From contig NZ_JAEMXM010000009.1 of the NCBI RefSeq assembly GCF_016482785.1, forward strand, positions 118,265-182,264: DNA of 64,000 bases, in the 5' to 3' direction. Below are positions 8,701 through 16,449 of the stretch, in pieces. The notes beneath the pieces are model-generated. The model was given only the letters and a program-made list of their open reading frames with translations. It made no database searches and was not told the origin of the DNA. Position 1 is the stretch's first letter. Each line of letters starts with the position of its first letter. Both the position numbers and the translations under genes were made by a program. The DNA comes from Paenibacillus alkalitolerans. Its GTDB lineage: Bacteria; Bacillota; Bacilli; Paenibacillales; YIM-B00363.

Positions 8701-9678
8701 ATGATAACCAACACAGAGAAATTGCATTCCGGGTTGAACAACCAAAAAGAAACGAGTCAACCCAAAAAAAGAATGCATCCCGCCGTCAAGAGCTTGAGGA
8801 ATCATTGGGAACTGTATTTATTGATTTTGCCGCCGGTGCTGTACCTTCTAATTTTCAAATATATCCCCATGGGCGGCGTAACCATTGCGTTTAAAAATTT
8901 TAACGTCGTGCAAGGGATATGGGGAAGCCCGTGGGTCGGCTTCAAGCATTTCGAGGCGTTTTTCGCGTCGCCGAACTTCATGCTGCTTATGAAAAACACG
9001 ATCGGAATCAGCTTCTATTCCTTGCTCGCAGGCTTCCCGGTCCCGATCCTGCTCGCGCTCGCGCTGAACGAGATCCGCACGGGATTTTTCAAAAAATCGG
9101 TTCAGATGGTGACCTACGCGCCGCACTTTATTTCTACCGTCGTTATGGTATCCATTATAATTCTGATGCTTTCGCCGCATGTCGGCGTGGTCGAACGCAT
9201 TATGACGTTCTTCGGTCTGCCGTCGACGAACTTCATGGGGCTTCCGCAATATTTCAAATCGATCTATGTCTGGTCCGGCGTGTGGCAGGAAATGGGGTAC
9301 GCGTCGATTATTTATATCGCGGCTTTGGCCAGCGTCGATCCCGCCTTGTACGAAGCGGCGCGCATTGACGGGGCGTCGCGGTTTAGGAAAATTATCCATA
9401 TCGACATCCCGGCGCTTATACCGATCTCGACGATATTGCTTATTCTGAGCTTGGGCAACGTGATGGGTGTCGGCTTCGAAAAGATTTACCTGATGCAAAA
9501 TCCGTTGAACGTAAGCGCCTCCGAAGTTATTTCGACGTATGTTTACAAGGTCGGTTTGCTCGGCGCGAATTTCAGCTTCTCGTCGGCGGTCGGACTGTTC
9601 AATTCCGTGATCAACCTGATTTTGCTGTTGATCGTGAACTACATTGCTCGCAAAATTTCGGAAACGAGTTTATGGTGA
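8701..9678 (+). CDS. ABC sugar transporter permease, LplB/YtcP-type subunit 1
   Basis: A 325-residue inner-membrane permease with about six hydrophobic helices and the binding-protein-dependent EAA loop YEAARIDGASRFRKIIHIDIPAL near residues 219-241. The start block NHWELYLLILPPVLYLLIFKYIPMGG is typical of LplB-like permeases that import oligosaccharides. It is followed by its partner permease and then by a large lipoprotein, the usual order in Paenibacillus. No ATP-binding subunit is present; such systems normally borrow a shared MsmX-type ATPase. In the 254 bases upstream I saw only a small CCCTG/CAGGG hairpin near 8545 and no convincing promoter. Confidence 0.9.
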   Translation: MITNTEKLHSGLNNQKETSQPKKRMHPAVKSLRNHWELYLLILPPVLYLLIFKYIPMGGVTIAFKNFNVVQGIWGSPWVGFKHFEAFFASPNFMLLMKNTIGISFYSLLAGFPVPILLALALNEIRTGFFKKSVQMVTYAPHFISTVVMVSIIILMLSPHVGVVERIMTFFGLPSTNFMGLPQYFKSIYVWSGVWQEMGYASIIYIAALASVDPALYEAARIDGASRFRKIIHIDIPALIPISTILLILSLGNVMGVGFEKIYLMQNPLNVSASEVISTYVYKVGLLGANFSFSSAVGLFNSVINLILLLIVNYIARKISETSLW

Positions 9679-9711
9679 TGATTGCCAAATCTGCTTCAAC
9701 GGAGGTCGCTC

Positions 9712-10611
9712 ATGTTCAATAAAAACCGCATCAAAGAGCCGTTGGGTGATCGCCTGCTGCTCATAGTCCTCTATATTTTCTTGACGGCGTTGATGTTTAC
9801 CGTTTTGTATCCGCTGGTGTATATCTTGAGTTCGTCGCTGAGCTCCCCGAGAGCGGTCGTATCCGGTCAAGTCTGGCTGTTTCCCGTCGAATTTTCGGTC
9901 AAGGCTTACGAATCGATATTCAAAAGCAAGCAGCTGATGACGGGGTACATGAACTCGATCATCTACACCGTAGTCGGAACGTTCATCAACGTCGCGCTGA
10001 CGGTCATGATCGCTTACCCGCTGGCGACAAAAACATTTTACGGACGCAAGTTTTTCATTACACTCATGCTGATCACCATGTTTTTTAGCGGCGGTCTCAT
10101 CCCGACCTATCTGTTGGTCAAGGAACTTCATATGCTGGACACCCGTTGGGCGCTATGGCTGCCCGGAGCCTATTCGGTATTTCAAGTGATCGTCGCGAGA
10201 ACGTTTTTCCAGACGTCCATCCCGTCCGAGCTGCAGGAAGCGGCTCAAATCGACGGCTGCAGAGACATCCGGTATTTGCTCAGCATAGCGCTGCCGCTGT
10301 CCAAGCCGATACTCGCGGTAATGACGCTAATGTACGCGGTCGGACATTGGAACGCTTATTTCGACGCTTTAATCTATTTGCGGTCGGAGCACTTGTTCCC
10401 GCTGCAATATGTGCTTCGCAACATCCTAATTCTCAACTCTACCGACCCGACGATGTTGGCGGAAACGGCAACGAAGCTTCGGGATCAAGGCTTCGAGCAG
10501 GTGCTTAAATATGCTTTGATTGTGGCCGCCTGTGTTCCGGTGCTTGTCATGTATCCTTTTGTGCAGAAACATTTTGTGAAAGGCGTCATGATCGGTTCCT
10601 TGAAGGGTTAG
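9712..10611 (+). CDS. ABC sugar transporter permease, YtcP/LplC-type subunit 2
   Basis: A 299-residue carbohydrate permease with about six membrane helices and the EAA motif ELQEAAQIDGCRDIRYLLSIALP in its C-terminal half. The ATG at 9712 is supported by GGAGGT at 9701-9706; an in-frame upstream start at 9682 lacks a site. It pairs with the permease at 8701 to form the channel, probably for oligosaccharides delivered by the lipoprotein at 10729. The family ending FVKGVMIGSLKG is intact. Confidence 0.9.
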   Translation: MFNKNRIKEPLGDRLLLIVLYIFLTALMFTVLYPLVYILSSSLSSPRAVVSGQVWLFPVEFSVKAYESIFKSKQLMTGYMNSIIYTVVGTFINVALTVMIAYPLATKTFYGRKFFITLMLITMFFSGGLIPTYLLVKELHMLDTRWALWLPGAYSVFQVIVARTFFQTSIPSELQEAAQIDGCRDIRYLLSIALPLSKPILAVMTLMYAVGHWNAYFDALIYLRSEHLFPLQYVLRNILILNSTDPTMLAETATKLRDQGFEQVLKYALIVAACVPVLVMYPFVQKHFVKGVMIGSLKG

Positions 10612-10626
10612 CATATATCCCCGCTT

Positions 10627-10668
10627 CGGAAAGCCTTGGAAGGAGGTGGAAGGTCAATTCGGCTTCCG
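10627..10668 (+). other. Intercistronic hairpin between permease and binding-protein genes
   Basis: CGGAAAGCC (10627-10635) can pair with GGCTTCCG (10661-10668), enclosing an unused ribosome-site-like AAGGAGGTGG. Such hairpins often separate strongly expressed binding-protein messages from permease messages. No T-run follows, so it is unlikely to be a full terminator. Confidence 0.35.
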
Positions 10669-10728
10669 TAAAGGGTTTGGATATAGTAGTGTATTTAATG
10701 GACATCTATCAAAAAGGAGGAGTCTTTC

Positions 10729-12402
10729 TTGAAAAAGTCGGTCATCATGATTTTGGCTTTGCTGTTGATGTTGTCCTCCGTGCTCGCTGCCTGCGGCACG
10801 AACCAAGGTGCGGGAGGAACGGAAGGAACAAGCGATACGGGTAATACGGGTAATTCGGAAGCGACAGAACAGGAAGCTCCTGCAGGACCCGTACAAATGA
10901 CGTTCTTCGCTCCGCAAGGCAAAGCACCTATGGAAGAGAACGAGTATACGAAGCTTGTAGAAGAGAAATTCAACGTAAAACTCAAGTGGGATTTGGCCCC
11001 CGCGGACGCATTGAAGGACCGCAGACAGCTGCTGCTTGCAAGCGGCGACTATCCGGAAGTGTTTCTTGAAGGCGGTTTCACCAGAACGGACCTGCTGACG
11101 TACAGCAAGCAAGGCGTTCTGATTCCGCTGAACGACTTGATTGACCAGCATGCGCCGAATCTTAAGGCGTTGATGGAGAAGAAGCCGTATTTGAAAGACG
11201 CCATGACGGCACCGGACGGCAATATTTACGGCCTTCCGCGCGTCAATGAATGTTACCATTGCACATATTCGCAGAAGTATTGGATGAACAAAGAATGGCT
11301 CGACAAGGTCGGTTTGAATGTACCGACGACTACAGACGAATTGTATGAAGTGTTGAAAGCCTTCAAAACGAAAGATCCGAACGGCAACGGCAAAGCCGAC
11401 GAAATTCCGCTGACCGGCGCGCCGAATAAATCGGTATGGAACGGCAACATCGACGCCTACATTATGAACGCGTTCATATACAACGACAACACAAATTATT
11501 TGTTGTTGAAGGACGGCAAGGTCGATTTTGCGGCCAACAAGCCGGAGTGGAGAGAAGGCATCCGCTTCATGAACAAGCTTTACAAAGAAGGCTTGATCGA
11601 CGAGGCGGCGTTCACGCAAAACGATCAGGCGGTCGGCCAGCTCGGCAACCGCGAAGGCGACGAAATCGTCGGCTCCATAACGACTGCGCTGCTCAGCTAT
11701 CTCGTCAATGTTTGGGAAGACGAGAAAACCCGCCACAAGCATTGGGTGATCGTTCCGCCGGTCAAAGGGCCGAACGGCGTTCAACTGGCGGGCATGAGCC
11801 AAGGTTTCAGCACATTCCCGTTCGTAATCACCAACAAAGCGACGGAAGAGCAGCAAATCGCCGCGATCAAAATTGCGGACTATGCATTTAGCGAAGAAGG
11901 CGCTTTGTACAGCGAATATGGGGTAAACGAGGGCGTAGGTTGGAGCAAAGCGCAGCCGGGCGATTTGAACATCTGGGGCGAGCAGGCGAAGTACAGCTTT
12001 GAAAAATTGAAAGCGCAAGATGAGAACACTGTAAGAAACGACAGCTGGTCGCTGCTCGGTCCGAAAGACATGACGAAGGAATTCCGCGATTCTTTCGCCT
12101 CGGCGCAGGATCCGTTGAGCTCGAAAGGCTACGAAACGCGCCTCGCGTTGGCGACGAAAGAATACGAGCCGTTCGCTCCGAAAGAGGTTTATCCGTCGAG
12201 CGCGTGGATCAGCGCCGAAGATACCGAAACGGCGGCTCAGCTGACGCCTGCAATCGTAGATTACGTTCAATCGAATATGGCGCAATTTATCCTCGGCACG
12301 AAAGATATCGAGAAGGACTGGGATGCTTATGTTAAAGGGTTCGACGGTTTGAACCTGCAGACGTACATCGATATTTATCAGCGCGCCATTGAAAAGAAAT
12401 AA
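10729..12402 (+). CDS. Extracellular solute-binding lipoprotein, LplA/YtcQ-type (family 1)
   Basis: A 557-residue lipoprotein of the large oligosaccharide-binding class. The N-terminus MKKSVIMILALLLMLSSVLAAC is a lipoprotein signal with lipobox LAAC, followed by a Gly/Asn/Thr-rich linker. The mature part contains features of bacterial sugar-binding proteins, such as FEKLKAQDENTVRNDSW and YGLPRVNECY. A TTG start is used, with AAAGGAGG at 10713-10720. It should be anchored on the outer face of the membrane and feed the permeases at 8701 and 9712. The large size suggests a sizeable oligosaccharide ligand, which is an inference. Confidence 0.9.
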   Translation: MKKSVIMILALLLMLSSVLAACGTNQGAGGTEGTSDTGNTGNSEATEQEAPAGPVQMTFFAPQGKAPMEENEYTKLVEEKFNVKLKWDLAPADALKDRRQLLLASGDYPEVFLEGGFTRTDLLTYSKQGVLIPLNDLIDQHAPNLKALMEKKPYLKDAMTAPDGNIYGLPRVNECYHCTYSQKYWMNKEWLDKVGLNVPTTTDELYEVLKAFKTKDPNGNGKADEIPLTGAPNKSVWNGNIDAYIMNAFIYNDNTNYLLLKDGKVDFAANKPEWREGIRFMNKLYKEGLIDEAAFTQNDQAVGQLGNREGDEIVGSITTALLSYLVNVWEDEKTRHKHWVIVPPVKGPNGVQLAGMSQGFSTFPFVITNKATEEQQIAAIKIADYAFSEEGALYSEYGVNEGVGWSKAQPGDLNIWGEQAKYSFEKLKAQDENTVRNDSWSLLGPKDMTKEFRDSFASAQDPLSSKGYETRLALATKEYEPFAPKEVYPSSAWISAEDTETAAQLTPAIVDYVQSNMAQFILGTKDIEKDWDAYVKGFDGLNLQTYIDIYQRAIEKK

Positions 12403-12443
12403 AGTCTGCGCAAGCCGTCTAAAGGCTAACTTAGAGTAAAGGC

Positions 12444-12490
12444 GGAAGTAAACCTGGAGTGTCATCTTCAGGTTTTCTTCCTCTTTTTTC
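12444..12490 (+). terminator. Rho-independent terminator after the transporter genes
   Basis: GGAAG-T-AAACCTG (12444-12456) pairs with CAGGTTT-T-CTTCC (12469-12481) with one mismatch, followed by TCTTTTTTCTT. It closes the ABC transporter operon. Confidence 0.8.
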
Positions 12491-12580
12491 TTAATTTTTC
12501 AATATTTTTACATAGAAAACTAGGCCCCATGAGCCTGCAAATTTCAAAAATTAACGTTATAATTAGATAAACTGTCCTAA

Positions 12581-12616
12581 AAATATAAGAGAAAATATAA
12601 GAGATAATATAAGGAT
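12581..12616 (+). repeat. Three 12-bp tandem repeats before the AraC regulator gene
   Basis: AAATATAAGAGA occurs twice in direct succession (12581-12592, 12593-12604), followed by the variant TAATATAAGGAT (12605-12616). It lies just downstream of a TATAAT at 12558-12563, so it is probably in the 5' leader of the gene at 12683. It may be a regulator site or simple slippage. Confidence 0.6.
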
Positions 12617-12682
12617 GATCTAAGGGGAAGTGGGAAAACCGCACCGGCTTGATAAATAATATGAAGGTGGGGGATCCTGATA

Positions 12683-14953
12683 ATGAACAAAACTTGGTTC
12701 CGGCGTTTGTTAATATCGTATCTGCCCGTATTCATTATCGTGACTACGATACTATTTATTCTCTTTTTCCAAGCTTTTAACGAGAAAAACCGAAAACAGG
12801 CATTGCAAGCGAATCAGTTTTTAGCCTCCCAGGTATTGCAGTACCTGGATAATTCGCTGCGTGCCATCGATTATAAAGTGCTCCGTGAAATATTGACGAA
12901 TCAGAAACTTAAGGGGTATTTTGAAAAATCCGGAAATAGCGACGTATATGCCGTCATCCAAGCGGTTCAAGTCATGGACGACCTTAAGCTGGATTTCCCT
13001 TTGATTCATTCCATTTATTATGTCAAGTTTAAAGATGACACGGTATTGAGCAACGGGAAGTCGGTTCCGATCGGCGAATTTCCGGATGCCGCTTTTATAC
13101 AACAAAGCCGAAGCCAAACCGGGCATAAATGGACGGGTGCAAGGGAGTTCAAGTCGTTCGATTCGCAAGCGGCGGAGCGGGTAGTAACGTTGGTGCGCGG
13201 CGTTTCGAACTATGAAGACGGCATGGTGGTCGTCAATGTTGATATAAATTCGGATATAAATTCGCTGCGGGGATCGATCAGCCGGATGTTTGATCCGCAT
13301 ATCACTTTCGTGAACGTTGTGGACAATTCCGGCCATGATCTGCTGGTTTCGAAGACTTCCGGCGGGGCGCCGCAAGTCCGCGGCGATTCGACCGAAGTGT
13401 TCTCCGAATTATCCTCCGGCTATACCGGGTGGAAGGTTCAAACGGGTATGCGCAACGTATTTATCAGACTTGCGCTTGAATTATATAACGTCTGGTTTGC
13501 TTTCGCGGTGGCGGTCGTGCTGATCGGAGGCATGTGGGTGCTCTACGTGACGCGGCGAAATTATAAGCCGATTCAACAGATTGTGGCGTTGATCGATTCT
13601 TTCGCTTTCACGAAAAACTCCGGCATCGGGCATTCCGGCAAAAATGAGTTCAATATCATTCAAACGACGCTTGAAAGCATGATTGAGCAAACGAAACAGT
13701 ATCAGCGGCAGTATGCAGATAACCTTATTTTGCAAAAGAAATATTTTTTTCAGGAGCTGCTTGAAGGTGTGCGCCGCATGGAAGAAGACGAGTGGAAGTC
13801 CGAGTTGGGCAAGCTGAACCTTCCGGCAGGCGGCAAGCGTTGGTCGGTGCTGATTATGGAAATCGACGGTTACCGCCGGTTTACGGAAGAGTATAACCGG
13901 CAGGACCAATCGTTAATGAAGTTCGTCTTGTCCAGCGTTCTTCAGGAAACCGCTCAGCAGGAAGGATTGTACGCTTGGACGGAATGGATTTCGGACCGCC
14001 GGCTTTCCTGCATGCTGTGGCTTCCGGATTCCGCGCAGGAGGAAGAAATCGCCGACAAAGTGTTGTCCGGTTATCGCGAATGGATACAGAACAATGTCCG
14101 GTTTACGGTGACCATCGGAATCGGAGGCGCCGCAACGGACTTGCAAGGGTTAAGAGCTTCCCGCCAAGGTGCCGCCCACGCGCTTCAGTATAAAGCGGTA
14201 CTAGGCACGAGTAGAATCATAAGACGCAAAGAAGTTCCGGATGCGATGCATGACGTTTACGAGCAGTTGAAAACGATTTCCATGCTTGTGCAATCGATGC
14301 GTCTGTCCGAAGAAGAGTGGAAGAAGCATTTTGAACGGTTGTTCGATCAAATCGCGGAATCGCTGCTGTCCCGGCAAGAAATCGTAAATATGTTACAGTT
14401 CATGATTCAGCATTTCGAGCGAGAGTTTGCGGAATTGTCGAGAGAATACCAGGAGATCTGGTCACAGTCGCTCCACCGGCTGCTTCAGAGGTTGGAGGAA
14501 TGGGAGACATTGGAGGAGCTCGAGCAGCGGTGTTTGGTTACGTTCCAAGAGCTTGCGGAGCAAATGCAAGCGATCCGCAATGCGAAAGGTCACCGTGCGC
14601 TTATTTTGCAAATCCGCAAATATATTGAAGAAAACTATGCCAATCCGGAGCTGTCGCTGAATTATTTAAGCGATTTGTTTGAAATTAACGGCAAATATTT
14701 GAGCAAGCTGTTCAAGGATGAATTCGGCGAAAACTTCTTGGACTTCTTGATCGGGCACCGGATCATGAACGCCAAGCGGCTGATGCTGGAGACCGACAAG
14801 CCGATTCAAGAGATAAGCGAGGAAATAGGGTATACGAACTATATATCTTTCAATCGTGCGTTCAAGAACGTTGTAGGCCTCTCTCCAAGCGATTTCAGGA
14901 AGAAAGTGTCCGACTCCGATGTAAATATGCAGACGGCAGCACCACACCCGTAA
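12683..14953 (+). CDS. Membrane-bound AraC-family regulator, YesS-like
   Basis: A 756-residue one-component regulator. A first membrane helix (about residues 9-32) and a second (about 263-288) enclose an extracellular sensor region; after a cytoplasmic middle region comes an AraC-type double helix-turn-helix at about 650-745, with LSLNYLSDLFEINGKYLSKLFK and IQEISEEIGYTNYISFNRAFKN. This arrangement and length match YesS of B. subtilis. Such proteins likely sense substrate or loaded binding protein outside and activate nearby sugar operons. It sits directly after the ABC transporter genes, so that operon is the likely target. The ribosome site GGTGGGGGAT lies at 12665-12674. The stop codon falls in the loop of the terminator that follows. 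Confidence 0.85.
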   Translation: MNKTWFRRLLISYLPVFIIVTTILFILFFQAFNEKNRKQALQANQFLASQVLQYLDNSLRAIDYKVLREILTNQKLKGYFEKSGNSDVYAVIQAVQVMDDLKLDFPLIHSIYYVKFKDDTVLSNGKSVPIGEFPDAAFIQQSRSQTGHKWTGAREFKSFDSQAAERVVTLVRGVSNYEDGMVVVNVDINSDINSLRGSISRMFDPHITFVNVVDNSGHDLLVSKTSGGAPQVRGDSTEVFSELSSGYTGWKVQTGMRNVFIRLALELYNVWFAFAVAVVLIGGMWVLYVTRRNYKPIQQIVALIDSFAFTKNSGIGHSGKNEFNIIQTTLESMIEQTKQYQRQYADNLILQKKYFFQELLEGVRRMEEDEWKSELGKLNLPAGGKRWSVLIMEIDGYRRFTEEYNRQDQSLMKFVLSSVLQETAQQEGLYAWTEWISDRRLSCMLWLPDSAQEEEIADKVLSGYREWIQNNVRFTVTIGIGGAATDLQGLRASRQGAAHALQYKAVLGTSRIIRRKEVPDAMHDVYEQLKTISMLVQSMRLSEEEWKKHFERLFDQIAESLLSRQEIVNMLQFMIQHFEREFAELSREYQEIWSQSLHRLLQRLEEWETLEELEQRCLVTFQELAEQMQAIRNAKGHRALILQIRKYIEENYANPELSLNYLSDLFEINGKYLSKLFKDEFGENFLDFLIGHRIMNAKRLMLETDKPIQEISEEIGYTNYISFNRAFKNVVGLSPSDFRKKVSDSDVNMQTAAPHP

Positions 14954-14980
14954 TCATGGGACGGTGCTGCTTCTTTGTTT
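14936..14980 (+). terminator. Terminator between convergent AraC and LacI genes
   Basis: GCAGCACC (14936-14943) pairs with GGTGCTGC (14963-14970), then TTCTTTGTTT. The stop codon of the AraC-type gene lies in the loop, and the stop of the minus-strand LacI gene lies immediately beyond, so the site separates the convergent genes. Confidence 0.75.
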
Positions 14981-16019
14981 AAGCGGAATCTCTCGGAATC
15001 AACTCGGCGGCAAGCTGTACTCTTTCTATCGGCGTGCCGGGAAAATGCATTCGGCGTTGAAGCGATTCGATGGCGCGCTGACCCAATTCTTCTTTGCACA
15101 GATTGACCGTCGTCAACCGGGGCGACGCCATTGCGGCGGCCTCCACGTTATCGATGCCCGCTACGCGGCAATGTCCCGGAACGGACAATTCCATCCGCTG
15201 CAGCTGTTTCATCCAGCGGATCGCGATATCGTCGTTGGCTGCGATCCATGCATCCGGACGCTCGTCCGGAGCGATGCGGGAGAGCCGGTTCGCCGCCGGT
15301 TCCTCCCACTTACCCTCTTCATATGGGAGCTCCCACTCCAGCAGTTCGGCCTCTTTGCCGCCGTATCGTTCCATCGCCAAGCGGACGCCAATCCGCCGTT
15401 CGGCGAAGCTCGCGGAGCGTCCGTCGTCTCCGAGAAACGCGATTCGCCGGCACTTGCGGGCCAGCATATGCCGCGTGACGGCGATCCCGGCATCGATATT
15501 GGCGTGATTCACCGTGTCGCAGACGAGCAGAGGTTCGTTGTGATCGACAAGCACAAGAGGCTTGCCTGTCCGCGCCATCATCTGCAAAGCAGGGTAAGGA
15601 AACGCGCCCATCACGGCGATTCCGACGCAGCTGCTCCAGTCCAGATGAGGCGCGATCGCCGCTTGAGGGGAAGGTGCGTCGGGAGGAAACGATAACGCCG
15701 GCGACACGATGACGTGATGCCATCCCCGTTCGCTGCAGCCGTAAACGAGCCCCTCCAACACCCGCTGCCAATAGTACGGATCGCCGCGGTTCGATTGATT
15801 GATGCAGATCATAACAAAAGACGACTCCCGGTCGGCGGACGCCTTCGCTTTAGCGGCATCGTGCCGGGGCAGCTGGTACCCTAGCGTGCGGGCCAGCTCC
15901 GTCACGCGTTCGCGGGTCGCTTCGCTGACGCCGGATTTGCCGCTGAGCGCCCGGGAAACGGCGTATTTGGACAATCCCAACTGGTCGGCAATCATTTGGA
16001 TCGAAATTTTTCGGGGCAT
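14979..16019 (-). CDS. LacI-family transcriptional regulator, probable repressor of the GH3 operon
   Basis: A 346-residue repressor with an N-terminal LacI helix-turn-helix (IQMIADQLGLSKYAVSRALSG, residues about 6-26) and a periplasmic-binding-protein-like sensor domain. The frame is open further upstream, but ATG at 16019 is chosen because the helix-turn-helix starts right after it and AGGAGAT precedes it. It is divergent from the GH3 gene. Two identical perfect palindromes lie in the shared 430-base spacer and are the obvious operators, so autoregulation plus control of the GH3-to-ROK genes is likely. The effector is unknown but probably a sugar from this pathway. Confidence 0.9.
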   Translation of the reverse strand: MPRKISIQMIADQLGLSKYAVSRALSGKSGVSEATRERVTELARTLGYQLPRHDAAKAKASADRESSFVMICINQSNRGDPYYWQRVLEGLVYGCSERGWHHVIVSPALSFPPDAPSPQAAIAPHLDWSSCVGIAVMGAFPYPALQMMARTGKPLVLVDHNEPLLVCDTVNHANIDAGIAVTRHMLARKCRRIAFLGDDGRSASFAERRIGVRLAMERYGGKEAELLEWELPYEEGKWEEPAANRLSRIAPDERPDAWIAANDDIAIRWMKQLQRMELSVPGHCRVAGIDNVEAAAMASPRLTTVNLCKEELGQRAIESLQRRMHFPGTPIERVQLAAELIPRDSA

Positions 16020-16146
16020 AGTACATCTCCTACCTGTACGGATAATAACAAACATAACGAAATTAATTGTGCGTGTATTTGTTGGAGTTGTCAAATATGA
16101 ACGGCCTAATCCTGCTTGGAACGGGGGCGTTGCCGACTCTCTTTCA

Positions 16147-16164
16147 ATCTGTACCGGTACAGAT
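16147..16164. promoter_or_regulatory. LacI-type operator 1, perfect 18-bp palindrome
   Basis: ATCTGTACCGGTACAGAT is a perfect palindrome with the central CG expected of LacI-family operators. It lies upstream of the start of the minus-strand regulator gene and could mediate autorepression. An identical copy lies 128 bases to the right. Confidence 0.85.
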
Positions 16165-16274
16165 AAGCATTTTATGCAAAAAACACGTTGATATTTATAA
16201 AAAAATGTTGCCGGAGACAGATACAGATTTGATAAAAACATAAAAAATACGTTAAATTACACGTAATTTTTCTC

Positions 16275-16292
16275 ATCTGTACCGGTACAGAT
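16275..16292. promoter_or_regulatory. LacI-type operator 2, identical palindrome
   Basis: Second exact copy of ATCTGTACCGGTACAGAT, 128 bases centre to centre from the first, which is close to a whole number of helical turns and would allow a repressor tetramer to loop the DNA. It lies upstream of the candidate GH3 promoter. Confidence 0.85.
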
Positions 16293-16355
16293 CCTAAGGG
16301 CACGGAGCTTGATAATATTGGCATGCCCGAAACTTTTGTTGATTCGTGATTTTTA

Positions 16356-16384
16356 TTGACGGTATGAAGCGGAGTAGGTAGACT
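16356..16384 (+). promoter_or_regulatory. Candidate sigma-A promoter for the GH3 gene
   Basis: TTGACG (16356-16361) and TAGACT (16379-16384) are 17 bases apart, upstream of the GH3 start at 16450. The -10 box is imperfect. The rest of the 16020-16449 spacer holds the two operators and AT-rich DNA. Confidence 0.45.
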
Positions 16385-16449
16385 GGAGTTAGATAATGTT
16401 ATTTTATATTTGCATAACAAAAATAACAAAACAATAGGAGAATGCGGGA

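Noticed and set aside
10654-12465. Long minus-strand open frame opposite the binding-protein gene
   Set aside because: It is rich in Arg and Phe, shows no domain, has no ribosome site and lies wholly opposite a clear lipoprotein gene; it is a composition effect of GC-rich third positions.
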